Part shown: positions 13,416 through 26,393 of the stretch, one piece after another
How positions within the stretch are numbered: the first letter of the stretch is position 1
How the letters are laid out: each line of letters begins with the position of its first letter
Assembly (NCBI RefSeq): GCF_000242595.2
Contig: NC_017098.1
Location: 558,001-622,000 of the forward strand
Reading direction: 5' to 3'
Length of the DNA: 64,000 nucleotides
DNA from: Spirochaeta africana DSM 8902
Lineage (GTDB): Bacteria; Spirochaetota; Spirochaetia; DSM-27196; DSM-8902
Notes under the pieces: model-generated
What the model was told of the DNA's origin: nothing
Databases searched by the model: none
The model's input: only the letters and a program-made list of their open reading frames with translations
Translations under genes and position numbers: made by a program

Positions 13416-15665
13416 GTGAACAAGCAAGCGATACAGGAACGGTTGGATGGGCTGCGTGCGGCGATGCGCGAGGCCGGGCTGGCGGCGTGGGTGGTGTTCA
13501 GTACCGACCCGCACATGAGCGAGTATGTGCCGCAGCGGTGGCAGGCGCGTGCCTGGCTGTCGGGGTTCGATGGTTCGGCGGGTACGCTGGTGGTTACCGC
13601 CGAGGCTGGTGCGGCGAGCGGGGGCACTGTCGGGGGGCGCGCGGCGCTGTGGACCGATGGGCGCTATTACCTGCAGGCGGACGAGCAGCTGGCGGATACC
13701 GGGATAGAGCTGATGCGCGAGGGCGAGGCGGATACCCCTGATATGGCGGGGTTTCTGGCGGATGTCCTGGGGGGGGATGCGCAAGCGATGCGTGAGCGGG
13801 TGGCTGTCGGTACGGCGGCAGACTGCGTATCGCTGGCGCAGGCGCGGGGGCTGGCCGGCAGGCTGGCGGCGGCCGGGATGGAGCTGGTGCCGGGGGCGGA
13901 TCTGCTGGACCGGGTCTGGCGTGATCGGCCGGGGGTACCGCAGGGTGCGGTGACCGCGTTTCCGGCTGATGCCGCCGGCGAGAGCCGCGCGGAGCGGCTG
14001 GCAGGCTTCCGTGCAGCGCTGGGCATGGGCGCGGGTGGAGCTGCGGCTGGAGCCGGCGCGGGGGCCGCCGGTTCGGCGCGTGGAGACGCAGGGCGTGGCG
14101 CCGGTACGGTAAGTCAAGCCGGCGCGGCGGGCGGTACGGCGAGAGGCACGGGCGGTGCGGCTGGCGCGGCGAAGGGCGCGCCGATAGCTGCGGGCAGTGC
14201 GGCCAGCGGGGCGCGTGTGGATGGTGCGCTGGTGGCCAGCCTGGATGATCTGGCCTACCTGCTGCTGCTGCGCGGGGATGATGTCGCCTACAACCCGGTG
14301 TCGGTGGGGTATGCCCTGATCGAGCAGGATCGGGTGCGGGTGTATCTGCCGGCCGGCAAGCATGCGTCTGCCGGTTTTTTGCTGGCTGACGGGATCGAGC
14401 TGCGCGAGTATGAGGACATTGCACACGACCTGGGGATGCTCCCGGACGGGTACCGGCTGCTGATCGATCCGGCACGGACCAACACCGGGCTGCTGCGCGA
14501 GCTGGGCGAGGGGGTTCAGCTGCGCGAGCGGGCGCTGCCGAGCGTGGCGATGAAGGCACGCAAGAATCCGGTGGAGGTAGCACGGATTCGCGAGGCGATG
14601 CGGATAGACGGGGCAGCGATGGTGCGGTTTTTGCGCTGGATCACCCAGCATCCGGCGGTGGAAACCCTGGACGAGCTGGGTGCTGCCCGCGAGCTGCAGC
14701 GGCTGCGGGCCGAACATCCGCAGTATCGCGGTGACTCGTTTCCGGCGATCGCCGGGTTTGGGCCGCACGGGGCGGTGGTGCATTACTCGGTGACCGAGGA
14801 ATCCTCGCTGCCCTTCAGCCGCGACGGGCTGTTTCTGATCGACAGCGGGGCGCATTACGACTGCGGCACCACCGACATCACCCGGGTTGTCTGCTGGGAT
14901 CTGCCGGGGGAGGCTACTGGTGAGGTGCCGGCGCGAGACGGCGAGGGTAGCGAGACGGCCAGCGCACGGCAAGCCGCGGGCGGTGAGGTAGCTGCTGCGC
15001 CGGTGGCGGATGCGCCGGGTGTAGTAGGTGCGGCAGGCGCTGCAGGCGCGGCGGCTGGTGGGTTCGCAACGGACGCCGATCCCTCGGCGCAAGGCGACCG
15101 GATGCGCCGGCAGATGCGGCGCGACTACACCCTGGTACTGAAGGGGCATATCGCTCTGGCGCGGGCGCGGTTTCCGGCAGGAACCCGCGGGCTTCAGCTG
15201 GATACCCTGGCGCGAGCCCCGCTGTGGCAGCATGGGCTGGATTATCGGCACGGGACCGGGCACGGGGTGGGCTACTGCCTGCCGGTGCATGAGGGGCCGC
15301 AGTCGATCAGTACCCGGTTCATCGATGTGGCGCTGGAGCCGGGGATGCTGTCCAGCAATGAGCCGGGGCTGTATCGCGACGGCGAGTACGGTATCCGGCT
15401 GGAGAACCTGATCCTGACGGTAGCATCGGGTGAGGACAATCAGCCGCCTGCCGCAGCCGGCGGAGGGTTCCTGGAGTTCGAGACTCTGACCCTGTGTCCC
15501 TTCGAACGTCGGCTGATCGAGGTGTCATTGCTGAGTCCGGACGAGATTGAGTGGCTTGATAGCTACCATGCACGGGTCGAGCGCGAGCTGGCGCCGCTGC
15601 TGGATGGCGCGGACAGGGAGTATCTGACAGCGGCCTGCGCGCCGCTGAAGCGGGGGAGTGAATGA
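13416..15665 (+). CDS. pepP: Xaa-Pro aminopeptidase (M24B, three-domain type) with two Ala/Gly-rich inserts
   Basis: The GTG at 13416 is chosen because the family usually starts at a helix like NKQAIQERLDGLRAAM and a promoter lies just upstream; an ATG at 13320 falls inside a hairpin. The 749-residue enzyme removes an N-terminal residue next to proline. Family landmarks are STDPHMSEYVPQRW and GFDGSAGTLVVT. Metal ligands are D476 (IDSG), D487 (TTDITR), H616 (HGTGHGVG), E649 (SNEPG) and E663 (LENL); H612 is also present. Relatives are near 600 residues. The excess is two low-complexity Ala/Gly inserts at about 202-271 and 500-560, both in loops; the second lies between the metal ligands. The gene overlaps purK by 4 bp. 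Confidence 0.9.
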   Translation: MNKQAIQERLDGLRAAMREAGLAAWVVFSTDPHMSEYVPQRWQARAWLSGFDGSAGTLVVTAEAGAASGGTVGGRAALWTDGRYYLQADEQLADTGIELMREGEADTPDMAGFLADVLGGDAQAMRERVAVGTAADCVSLAQARGLAGRLAAAGMELVPGADLLDRVWRDRPGVPQGAVTAFPADAAGESRAERLAGFRAALGMGAGGAAAGAGAGAAGSARGDAGRGAGTVSQAGAAGGTARGTGGAAGAAKGAPIAAGSAASGARVDGALVASLDDLAYLLLLRGDDVAYNPVSVGYALIEQDRVRVYLPAGKHASAGFLLADGIELREYEDIAHDLGMLPDGYRLLIDPARTNTGLLRELGEGVQLRERALPSVAMKARKNPVEVARIREAMRIDGAAMVRFLRWITQHPAVETLDELGAARELQRLRAEHPQYRGDSFPAIAGFGPHGAVVHYSVTEESSLPFSRDGLFLIDSGAHYDCGTTDITRVVCWDLPGEATGEVPARDGEGSETASARQAAGGEVAAAPVADAPGVVGAAGAAGAAAGGFATDADPSAQGDRMRRQMRRDYTLVLKGHIALARARFPAGTRGLQLDTLARAPLWQHGLDYRHGTGHGVGYCLPVHEGPQSISTRFIDVALEPGMLSSNEPGLYRDGEYGIRLENLILTVASGEDNQPPAAAGGGFLEFETLTLCPFERRLIEVSLLSPDEIEWLDSYHARVERELAPLLDGADREYLTAACAPLKRGSE

Positions 15666-17002
15666 GTGTGAATCAGAATGGATCCACCGGTGCGGGGAAC
15701 AGCTCGGCGTACCGCCCGGGAAAGACCCTGGGAATAGTTGGCGGCGGGCAGCTGGGGCGGATGCTGCTGCCCGAGGCGCGGCGTCTGGGGCTGCGGGTTG
15801 CGGTGTACAGCGGTTCGCCGGATGATCCGGCGGTTGGCGGGGCCGATGTGTTTGTACAGGGCAGCCTGACCGATGCCGATGGTATCGCTGCTTTTGCCCG
15901 GGAGTGTGATTACCTGACCATCGAGATCGAGCATGTGTCGCTGGCGGGGCTGCAGCGGGCCGAGGAGGCAGGCTGCCGGGTGTTTCCGCCTTCGAGTGCG
16001 CTGGCAACAGTGCAGGACAAGCTGGCGCAGCGACGCTGTTTCGAGGGATTACCGCAGCCGCGCTTTGCCGAGCTGCCGGATTTTCGCCCGGATGATGAGC
16101 CGGCCTGGCGTGCCGAGGTCTTGAGCCGGGCGCAGGAGTTCGGGTTCCCGGTGGTACAGAAGACCCGCCGGGGCGGCTACGACGGCCGCGGGGTGGCGGT
16201 GCTGCGTTCGCCCGAGGATGTAACCGACACCGACGGGCGGCTGCTGTGCGCCGACAGCTATCTGGAGGATTTTGTTGCGCTGCGGATGGAGCTGGGGGTG
16301 CTGGTGGCACGCTCGGCCGCCGGAGCTGGCGCCGGGGTCGCCGGAGCTGGTGGCGACGGAACCGGGGCTGCGATGGAGGCAGCCACAGACGAGGCCGCCG
16401 GAGCCGGCGCCGACGGAGCCAGCGCAGCCGGGGCAGCCCCTGCCGCGATCGCGGCCTTCCCGGTTACCGAGATGCTGTTCGATCCGGAGCTGAACATCTG
16501 TACCAGTGTGGCCTTTCCGGCCAGGATTGATGCCGCGGTGGCTGCCCGGGCGGTGAGCATTGCCCGATCGGCGGCAGCACGGCTGGGGGTAACCGGTCTG
16601 CTGGCGGTGGAATTATTCATTGATCAGGATGGCGAGGTGCTGTTGAACGAGGTGGCACCGCGACCGCATAACTCGGGGCATGGCACCATCGAAGGGGTTC
16701 CCACCAGTCAGTACGGGCAGCATCTGCGCGCCGGGCTGGGGCTGCCGCTGGGCGCGGTGGAGCCGGTTATCCCGACGGTTATGAACAATCTGCTGGGGGC
16801 AGATGGAGCCGAGGGCACACCGGTTATCACCGGTCTGGCCGAGCTGCTGGCGATCCCCGGCACCGCGCTGCACTGGTACGGCAAGCCGCAGGTGCGGCCG
16901 GGGCGCAAGATGGGGCATGTTACCGTGACCGCCGGCAGGCTGGAACAGGCCCTGGAGCGGGCCGGGCAGGCCGCCGAACTGATTCGAATAGAGGGAGAGT
17001 AA
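15662..17002 (+). CDS. purK: N5-carboxyaminoimidazole ribonucleotide synthase
   Basis: This 446-residue ATP-grasp enzyme carboxylates AIR to N5-CAIR with ATP and bicarbonate in purine synthesis. The N-terminal dinucleotide-like loop is [16 protein letters not shown]-grasp features include [50 protein letters not shown] and the terminal KMGHVTV. An Ala/Gly-rich insert at about 217-262 replaces a short loop between two strands of the ATP-grasp domain (after VLVARSA and before AIAAFPVTE), making the protein some 60-80 residues longer than usual. It is translationally coupled to pepP upstream and lies 1 bp from purE, its direct metabolic partner. Confidence 0.93.
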   Translation: MSVNQNGSTGAGNSSAYRPGKTLGIVGGGQLGRMLLPEARRLGLRVAVYSGSPDDPAVGGADVFVQGSLTDADGIAAFARECDYLTIEIEHVSLAGLQRAEEAGCRVFPPSSALATVQDKLAQRRCFEGLPQPRFAELPDFRPDDEPAWRAEVLSRAQEFGFPVVQKTRRGGYDGRGVAVLRSPEDVTDTDGRLLCADSYLEDFVALRMELGVLVARSAAGAGAGVAGAGGDGTGAAMEAATDEAAGAGADGASAAGAAPAAIAAFPVTEMLFDPELNICTSVAFPARIDAAVAARAVSIARSAAARLGVTGLLAVELFIDQDGEVLLNEVAPRPHNSGHGTIEGVPTSQYGQHLRAGLGLPLGAVEPVIPTVMNNLLGADGAEGTPVITGLAELLAIPGTALHWYGKPQVRPGRKMGHVTVTAGRLEQALERAGQAAELIRIEGE

Positions 17003-17003
17003 G

Positions 17004-17507
17004 ATGGAAATTCGGGTAGGGATTATTATGGGCAGTGATTCGGATCTGCCGGTTATGCAGCCGGCTGCCGATGTGCTGGAATCGCTGGGGGTAGGCTTCG
17101 AGATGACGATCGTCTCGGCGCATCGCACCCCGCAGCGGATGTATGAGTATGCACAGTCGGCGGCAGATCGCGGGCTGCGGGTGATCATTGCCGGGGCCGG
17201 GGGCGCTGCCCATCTGCCGGGCATGGTGGCGGCGCTCACCCCGCTGCCGGTGGTCGGGGTGCCGGTGCGCGGCAGCAACCTGGAAGGGATGGACAGCCTG
17301 CTGTCTATCGTGCAGATGCCGCGCGGGGTGCCGGTGGCTACCGTGGCGATAAACAACGGGGTGAACGCCGGGCTGCTGGCAGCGCGAATCCTCGGCGCCG
17401 CCGACGCCGAGGTGCAGTCGCGTATCGAGTCCTATCAGGCCTCGCAGGAGCGCGAGGTCATGCAGAAGGTGCAGCGGATGGCCCAGGGGCTGCATCCGAC
17501 CGGGTAA
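17004..17507 (+). CDS. purE: N5-CAIR mutase, class I PurE
   Basis: This 167-residue enzyme converts N5-CAIR to CAIR, the step after PurK. The class I signature is complete: [57 protein letters not shown] and [11 protein letters not shown]. The presence of PurK next door agrees with a mutase rather than an AIR carboxylase. The start follows GGGAGAG. The last 50 bp overlap, tail to tail, the 3' end of the acetyltransferase gene on the other strand. Confidence 0.95.
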   Translation: MEIRVGIIMGSDSDLPVMQPAADVLESLGVGFEMTIVSAHRTPQRMYEYAQSAADRGLRVIIAGAGGAAHLPGMVAALTPLPVVGVPVRGSNLEGMDSLLSIVQMPRGVPVATVAINNGVNAGLLAARILGAADAEVQSRIESYQASQEREVMQKVQRMAQGLHPTG

Positions 17508-18030
17508 GATCCGACGGGATGATATCCATGTAGATCAGGTCCCAGCGGGTGCCGCGCTGCAGCAGCGCCTCGCGCTGGCGACCGATCAGCCGGAAGCCGA
17601 CCTTCTCGTAGCAGCGCACCGCCCGCTCGTTGAATCCGAAGACCTTCAGATAGATATTATGCAGGTTCAGGTAGTCGAACCCGTAGCGCACCAGGGTGCG
17701 CATGGCATCGGTGCCGTAGCCGCGTCCGAGGTAGTCCGGTTCGCCGATCACGATCCCGATCTCCGCACTCTGGTTCAGCTGGTCGATGCTCTCCAGCGCG
17801 CAGTTGCCGATCAGGGTGTCGGTGGCGGCATCCACAATCCCGTAGACATGCTTTTTTGAAAGTTCCTTCAGAAAATCCCGCTCATTGGCAAGAGCGATCG
17901 ACTTGCTGGCCACGGTCAGCCCGCGCGCGATCTCCAGATCGTTCAGCCAGGCGGTGTATTTCGGGGCGTCATCGATATCGATGGGTGAGAGGTACACCCG
18001 CTCGCCGCGCAGTTTGGGAAAGTACGGCAT
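17458..18030 (-). CDS. GNAT acetyltransferase, RimJ/RimL-like
   Basis: This 190-residue protein has the GNAT layout of the RimJ/RimL type: an opening [24 protein letters not shown], a central strand ([21 protein letters not shown]) whose GRGYGT forms the acetyl-CoA pyrophosphate loop, [25 protein letters not shown] and a final RWDLIYMDI. It transfers acetyl from acetyl-CoA to an amine; the substrate may be a protein N-terminus, a small amine or spermidine. AGGAGA precedes the ATG. The C-terminal Pro/Ser/Ala tail is encoded in the overlap with purE and may be dispensable. Confidence 0.85.
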   Translation of the reverse strand: MPYFPKLRGERVYLSPIDIDDAPKYTAWLNDLEIARGLTVASKSIALANERDFLKELSKKHVYGIVDAATDTLIGNCALESIDQLNQSAEIGIVIGEPDYLGRGYGTDAMRTLVRYGFDYLNLHNIYLKVFGFNERAVRCYEKVGFRLIGRQREALLQRGTRWDLIYMDIIPSDLTRSDAAPGPSAAPSA

Positions 18031-18077
18031 TTTGGTCTCCTGTAGTGGGTACAGCTGCCAGCTGTTGGCGGCAGCTG

Positions 18078-18803
18078 TCAGCGCAGTTCGAAGGTCACCT
18101 GGACCCGGGCTGAAACCGTGTAGTCACCGGCAGCTATCGGGGTGGACTCGGCACGGGCGTACAGCATCATGTCGGCCTGCTGCCTGGGCATCCCGCCGCC
18201 ATATTCCTCGTTGATCCATAATGCCGGGCCAAGCTCGGCGCCCTGCGCCTCGGCGATACGCCTGGCCTTGTCGCGGGCGTGCTGCATCGCGAGTTCCAGG
18301 GCCTCCAGCTCGGCCTCGGCGGTAGAGGAGACCCCGAACTGGACGTTGCGGACATGGGTTGCCCCGGCCGAGAACACGGTATCGATTACCGCACCGACCA
18401 GGTCGGTGTCCTCCAGGGTAATGCGCACGGTGTTGGTAACCCGGTAATAGGGTTCCTGTGGCTGATCATCGCCTTGGGGGGAGGTGCGCTGCTGCGGGCG
18501 CTGCACCGAGACCTGATAGCCGGTGGTCTGGATACTGTCCCGGGTGATGTTCAGCAGCTCCAGGCTCTGGAACAGGGCCTGCATCCGGTTGGCGTTGTCC
18601 TGTACGGCGTTCTGGGCCTGGGGGTGTTCGGTCTCTACCGCTACCTGCAGCGAGGCAATGTCCGGGCTCAGGGTTACTGCACCCTCGCCGGCAACCGAGA
18701 TACTCGGGGGCGAGCCGGCCTCGGCACTGCCGCGGGCAAAAACTGCCGGGGCGGTCAGGACCAGGGCGGCGATCACCATGATTGGAAGTAGTGTTCTGTT
18801 CAT
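18078..18803 (-). CDS. SIMPL-domain (DUF541) periplasmic protein
   Basis: This 241-residue protein has a signal peptide cleaved near AVFARGS. The mature protein is a SIMPL/DUF541 domain: ISVAGEGAVTLSPDIASLQVAVETE, then IQTTGYQVSVQ, YRVTNTVRITLED and a C-terminal SARVQVTFELR. The family forms periplasmic or outer-membrane-associated oligomers, with roles proposed in oxidative or envelope stress; the biochemical role is not settled. It lies 17 bp beyond the gcvTP stop but has its own -10 box inside that gap, so it may be transcribed separately. Confidence 0.82.
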   Translation of the reverse strand: MNRTLLPIMVIAALVLTAPAVFARGSAEAGSPPSISVAGEGAVTLSPDIASLQVAVETEHPQAQNAVQDNANRMQALFQSLELLNITRDSIQTTGYQVSVQRPQQRTSPQGDDQPQEPYYRVTNTVRITLEDTDLVGAVIDTVFSAGATHVRNVQFGVSSTAEAELEALELAMQHARDKARRIAEAQGAELGPALWINEEYGGGMPRQQADMMLYARAESTPIAAGDYTVSARVQVTFELR

Positions 18804-18809
18804 ATCAGC

Positions 18810-18815
18810 ACTATA
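18810..18815 (-). promoter_or_regulatory. -10 box 6 nt before the SIMPL gene start (leaderless type)
   Basis: TATAGT on the minus strand ends 6 nt before the ATG at 18803. The -35 region would lie in the 3' end of gcvTP and is weak. No Shine-Dalgarno sequence is seen. Confidence 0.4.
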
Positions 18816-18820
18816 TCACG

Positions 18821-22845
<4,025 letters not shown>

Positions 22846-22849
<4 letters not shown>

Positions 22850-23940
22850 TCTCCCAAACTGATTCCCATATCGCGAGCGGTAGCGACGGTGTCGCTGTCT
22901 GTTGGCACCAGCTTCATGGCATGGGCTACGTCTGTCAACGGTACATACTTGACGTAGGGTGGATGCAGACTCACCATTACGTGACGCTGGCCCTCCTCCA
23001 GGGCGCGAACCGCTGCTGCGCCAAATCGCAGCGAGAGCAGGCGGTCGCGGGCACTGGGGGTGCCGCCGCGCAGCAAATGCCCCAGGACCACGCAGCGAGC
23101 CTCCTGCCCGGTCAGTTCCTGCAGCTGAGCAGCGACCTGGTCGCCGATCCCGCCCAGTCGCTCGGCGCGGCCGATCTCCGTTCCTTTTACTGCACGCTGT
23201 CCATCCCGGGGGCGCGCACCCTCGGCCACCACTACAATGGAAAACGCAGCCCCCCGGTCAACCCGGCTGCGCATCTTCTCGGCAACTCTGGATATATCAT
23301 AGGGAATCTCGGGGATGAGCACGGCATCCGCCCCGCCGGCAACACCGGACTCCAGAGCGATCCAGCCGGCGTAGCGTCCCATCACCTCAACCACCATAAT
23401 CCGCCGGTGCGACTCGGCGGTACTGTGCAGCCGGTCGATGCACTCGGTCGCAAAGGTGACCGCTGTGTCAAAGCCAAAGGTTGCTATGGTGTGCTTCAGG
23501 TCGTTGTCGATGGTTTTGGGTACGCCGATTACATTGATCCCGCCGCGCTCGCCGATTTCATGGGCAACCGACAGCGAGCCGTCACCGCCGATGGCTATCA
23601 GGGCGTCGAAGCCTTGATTCTTCAGATAGTCGATGATCTCGTCACAGCGGTCAACGGTCTGCAGACTGCCATCGGCTGCTGCTACCGGGTACTCCAGCGG
23701 ATTGCCTTTGTTGGTGGTTCCCAGAATCGTACCACCCAGATGGGTAATCCCGCTGACCGATTCCCGGGTCAGCCTGACAACGCCGCCATCGACAAAATTC
23801 TGCGGTTCCAGTATACCATTGTACCCCTCGCGGATGCCCCAGCATTCCCAGCCGCGCTGCTGGGCCGCCGACACCACTGCCCGGATAACGGCGTTCAGCC
23901 CCGGGGCATCTCCCCCGCCGGTATTGATTGCCAGTTTCAT
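22846..23940 (-). CDS. pfkA: 6-phosphofructokinase, ATP-type signature with PPi-type lysine
   Basis: This 364-residue PFK phosphorylates fructose 6-phosphate in glycolysis. It has NTGGGDAPGLNAV, GGTILGTTNKGNP, the GGDGS loop (Gly121), PKTIDND (Lys142, catalytic D145), MGRYAGWIAL and LGHLLRGGTPSARDR. Gly at the position equivalent to E. coli 104 favours ATP as donor. Lys at the position equivalent to 124 is typical of PPi enzymes and of the long mixed-signature PFK group; classical ATP-PFKs have Gly. ATP is therefore the more likely donor, but this should be tested. AGGAGGC precedes the ATG. It is the first gene of a unit with gcvTP. Confidence 0.92.
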
Positions 23941-23976
23941 CCTGCCTCCTGTGCGTTTCCCGAGTTTCTCTGTACA

Positions 23977-24013
23977 GTATATGCTTGACGCGGCCGGATT
24001 GCTAACCTACAGT
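23977..24013. promoter_or_regulatory. Overlapping divergent promoters of pfkA and the GAF kinase
   Basis: Leftward, TATACT (complement of 23977-23982) is a -10 box for pfkA, which has a normal Shine-Dalgarno leader. Rightward, TTGACG (23985-23990), 17 nt and TACAGT (24008-24013) end 9 nt before the kinase ATG at 24023, which lacks a Shine-Dalgarno sequence. The two promoters are so close that polymerase binding at one should hinder the other. Confidence 0.5.
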
Positions 24014-24022
24014 ACAGAAATC

Positions 24023-25255
24023 ATGAATCCCGATCTGCACGCGGTGTATGAAACCAGCAAGGCTCTGATTGCAACCGATGACGTGAACAGCGTCCTTGAA
24101 ACAGTGGTTCGATGCGCTATGGATGCCCTCAAACCCTACCGGGTAACCCTGATTCATGTTGATATGGCCGACGGCGAGGTGCTGAACTTTGTCAGCAGCG
24201 CCGATGAGAGTGTGGATATCCTCTCGATTGATTTCCATGAGCTGTGGGAAGGCCTGGGCGGCTATGCCATGCGTGAGCGTACCACGGCCTACTCGCCGGA
24301 TCCTTATACCGAAACCCGCGAAACTGCACTGGTGCGGGAGCGACGATTGTATTCGCAAAGCGGCCCGCTGGTGGTAGCCCCGATGATCTTTCACGGCAAG
24401 GTGCTGGGGGTTCTGACCGCGATCAATCTTATCGGACAGCAGGGTTTTGACGAGAACCAGATTGCACTCATGGAGGTGATCGCCAATCTGGCGGCCTCGG
24501 CCATCGAAATGGCCTCGCTGCGCGAGAAGTCGCATGAAGCAGCCAAACTCAAGTCGCAGTTTATCTCGAACATCAGTCACGAGATCCGCACCCCGTTGAA
24601 CGGCATTCTGGGCATGACCGAGCTGATGGGACAGACCAACCTCAGTCAGAAACAGCAGTATTTCCTGCAGACTATCGAGGACAGCGGCGAAAAGCTGCTG
24701 CTGCTGGTCAACGACATGCTGGATTTTGCTGCCATCGAAACCGGGCAGGTCAGTGCCTCCCGCAATCATGTGGCGGTGCGCAACGTGGTGGCACATGTGG
24801 TGTCCGAGTATCAGCCCAGCGCCCATCGCAAGGGACTGGATCTGCAGTGTCATTTCAGCAGCGATGTGCCTGAGGTGGTTGTCGGCGACGAGACCCGGCT
24901 GCGCCAGATTCTGCTGCATCTGACCGGCAATGCCATCAAATTTACCTCTCATGGCAAGGTTGATCTGCGGGTAGACCTTGATCCGCGGACACACCGGGAT
25001 CCTGGTGCCGTCAAGCTCCGGTTTCAGGTGGTCGATACCGGGGTCGGGATCAGCCCCGAGCAGCTGGCACGCATCTACGAGACTTTCTCTCAGGCAGATG
25101 GATCGCTGACCCGTCAGCAGGGCGGCGCCGGGATGGGGCTGCCGATAACCCAGCGCCTGGTGGATATCCTGGGCGGCACTATCAGCGTACAGAGCGAGTA
25201 CGGCAGCGGTACCCGGTTCACCGTGGTAATCCCGTTTCCGCTGCCCTGGAGTTGA
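24023..25255 (+). CDS. GAF-domain sensor histidine kinase, soluble
   Basis: This 410-residue protein has no membrane segment. A GAF domain (about 8-165, ending in LMEVIANLAASAIEMAS) is followed by HisKA with phospho-acceptor H186 (NISHEIRTPLNGILGMTEL). The HATPase_c domain contains the N box (LHLTGNAIKFTSHG), the G1 box (DTGVGISPE) and G2 (GGAGMGLPI), and ends GTRFTVVIPFP. It should sense a cytosolic signal and phosphorylate a response regulator. No receiver is fused or adjacent, so the partner is unknown. The start is fixed by the promoter at 23985-24013; longer in-frame starts lie upstream of that promoter. It resembles BarA/TorS-type kinase cores. Confidence 0.88.
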   Translation: MNPDLHAVYETSKALIATDDVNSVLETVVRCAMDALKPYRVTLIHVDMADGEVLNFVSSADESVDILSIDFHELWEGLGGYAMRERTTAYSPDPYTETRETALVRERRLYSQSGPLVVAPMIFHGKVLGVLTAINLIGQQGFDENQIALMEVIANLAASAIEMASLREKSHEAAKLKSQFISNISHEIRTPLNGILGMTELMGQTNLSQKQQYFLQTIEDSGEKLLLLVNDMLDFAAIETGQVSASRNHVAVRNVVAHVVSEYQPSAHRKGLDLQCHFSSDVPEVVVGDETRLRQILLHLTGNAIKFTSHGKVDLRVDLDPRTHRDPGAVKLRFQVVDTGVGISPEQLARIYETFSQADGSLTRQQGGAGMGLPITQRLVDILGGTISVQSEYGSGTRFTVVIPFPLPWS

Positions 25256-25279
25256 GCGCCCGGTTGCGATTCGGCTGAC

Positions 25280-25308
25280 TTGACACTGCCGCAGTGCAAA
25301 CCTACCAT
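25280..25308 (+). promoter_or_regulatory. Promoter of aguA-aguB (leaderless type)
   Basis: TTGACA (perfect -35), 17 nt, TACCAT, then 8 nt to the aguA ATG at 25317. No Shine-Dalgarno sequence is present. Confidence 0.6.
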
Positions 25309-25316
25309 AGCGTTCT

Positions 25317-26393
25317 ATGAACCTTCATCCCCGACGACTCCCGGCAGAGTGGGAACCAGTAAGCGGTGTGCTGCTGGCCTGGCCGGATACAGACACCGAC
25401 TGGCGGCACGATCTCGCCGCTGCACAGCGCTGTGTGGCTGCAATTGTGCGCGAACTCAGTCAGGAGCAGCCGGTGCTGCTGGCGGTAAATAACCTGGCCC
25501 AGGCCCGTCGCGATCTGCTGGCGTACGGTGTTGATCCTGCCGTGGTTCGGCTGTATCAGGTCCCCATCAATGATACCTGGACCCGGGACTACGGCCCGAT
25601 CACGGTGCTGCAGCGACCGGACGGCCAGATGCAGGAAACCCCGCTGCTGCTGGACTGGGTCTTTAACGGCTGGGGCATGAAGTTTCCGGCTGATCGTGAC
25701 AATCTTGTCACTCGCCGCCTGGCGGTTGCCGGGGCGTTCGCCCGGACACCAATGGAGACAGTACCGTTTGTACTGGAGGGCGGCTCGATAGAGAGTGATG
25801 GCCGGGGGACGGTGCTGACCACCGCACAGTGTTTGCTGGACTACAACCGCAGTCCGAATGCAGATCTTGCGGTACTGGAGCAGCGACTGCGAAGATACCT
25901 GGGTGCCGAGCGGGTACTGTGGCTGCAGCATGGACGACTGATCGGTGACGACACCGATGCCCACATCGATACCCTGGTGCGGTTTTGCGATCCCGAAACC
26001 ATTGCGTACACCGTTACCGGGGATCCTGATGATGAGCATTACTCCTGTCTGCAGGCGCTCCAGCAGGAACTGCGCGAGCTGCGGACCGCTGCCGGCGATC
26101 CCTACCGCCTGGTGCCGCTGCCGCTGCCATCTGCCCTGTATGCTGCAGACGGCCACCGGCTGCCGGCTACCTATGCCAACTTTCTTATTACCAATCACTC
26201 GGTCTGGGTCCCGCAGTACGGGGTGCCCGAGGATCATCAGGCATTCTCGGCGATGATCGGGCTGTTTCCGGGGCGCAGTATACGCGGGGTCGACTGTCTG
26301 CCGCTTATACATCAACACGGATCGCTGCATTGCATTACGATGCAGCTGCCAGAGGGGGTAATCCATGACGAAACGGAACATGCGCACGAATGA
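25317..26393 (+). CDS. aguA: Agmatine deiminase
   Basis: This 358-residue member of the guanidino-group deiminase (PPAD) family hydrolyses agmatine to N-carbamoylputrescine and ammonia. It shows the family start (RRLPAEWEPVSGVLLAWPDTDTDW), NDTWTRDYGPI, the substrate-binding LEGGSIESDG, DTDAHIDTLVRF with the catalytic His, and the nucleophile C339 near the end (HGSLHCITMQLP). The length is normal. It overlaps aguB by 29 bp, so the complete agmatine-to-putrescine route is encoded as one unit. This implies that putrescine is made through arginine decarboxylase located elsewhere. Confidence 0.94.
   Translation: MNLHPRRLPAEWEPVSGVLLAWPDTDTDWRHDLAAAQRCVAAIVRELSQEQPVLLAVNNLAQARRDLLAYGVDPAVVRLYQVPINDTWTRDYGPITVLQRPDGQMQETPLLLDWVFNGWGMKFPADRDNLVTRRLAVAGAFARTPMETVPFVLEGGSIESDGRGTVLTTAQCLLDYNRSPNADLAVLEQRLRRYLGAERVLWLQHGRLIGDDTDAHIDTLVRFCDPETIAYTVTGDPDDEHYSCLQALQQELRELRTAAGDPYRLVPLPLPSALYAADGHRLPATYANFLITNHSVWVPQYGVPEDHQAFSAMIGLFPGRSIRGVDCLPLIHQHGSLHCITMQLPEGVIHDETEHAHE

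Noticed and set aside
11655-15290. Very long open frame on the minus strand across the amylase and aminopeptidase genes (also similar ones at 7043-9634 and 31561-35022).
   Set aside because: They mirror strongly supported genes and have Arg/Pro/His-rich or valine/glycine-rich compositions without family motifs. They are by-products of GC-rich codon use that leaves few antisense stops.
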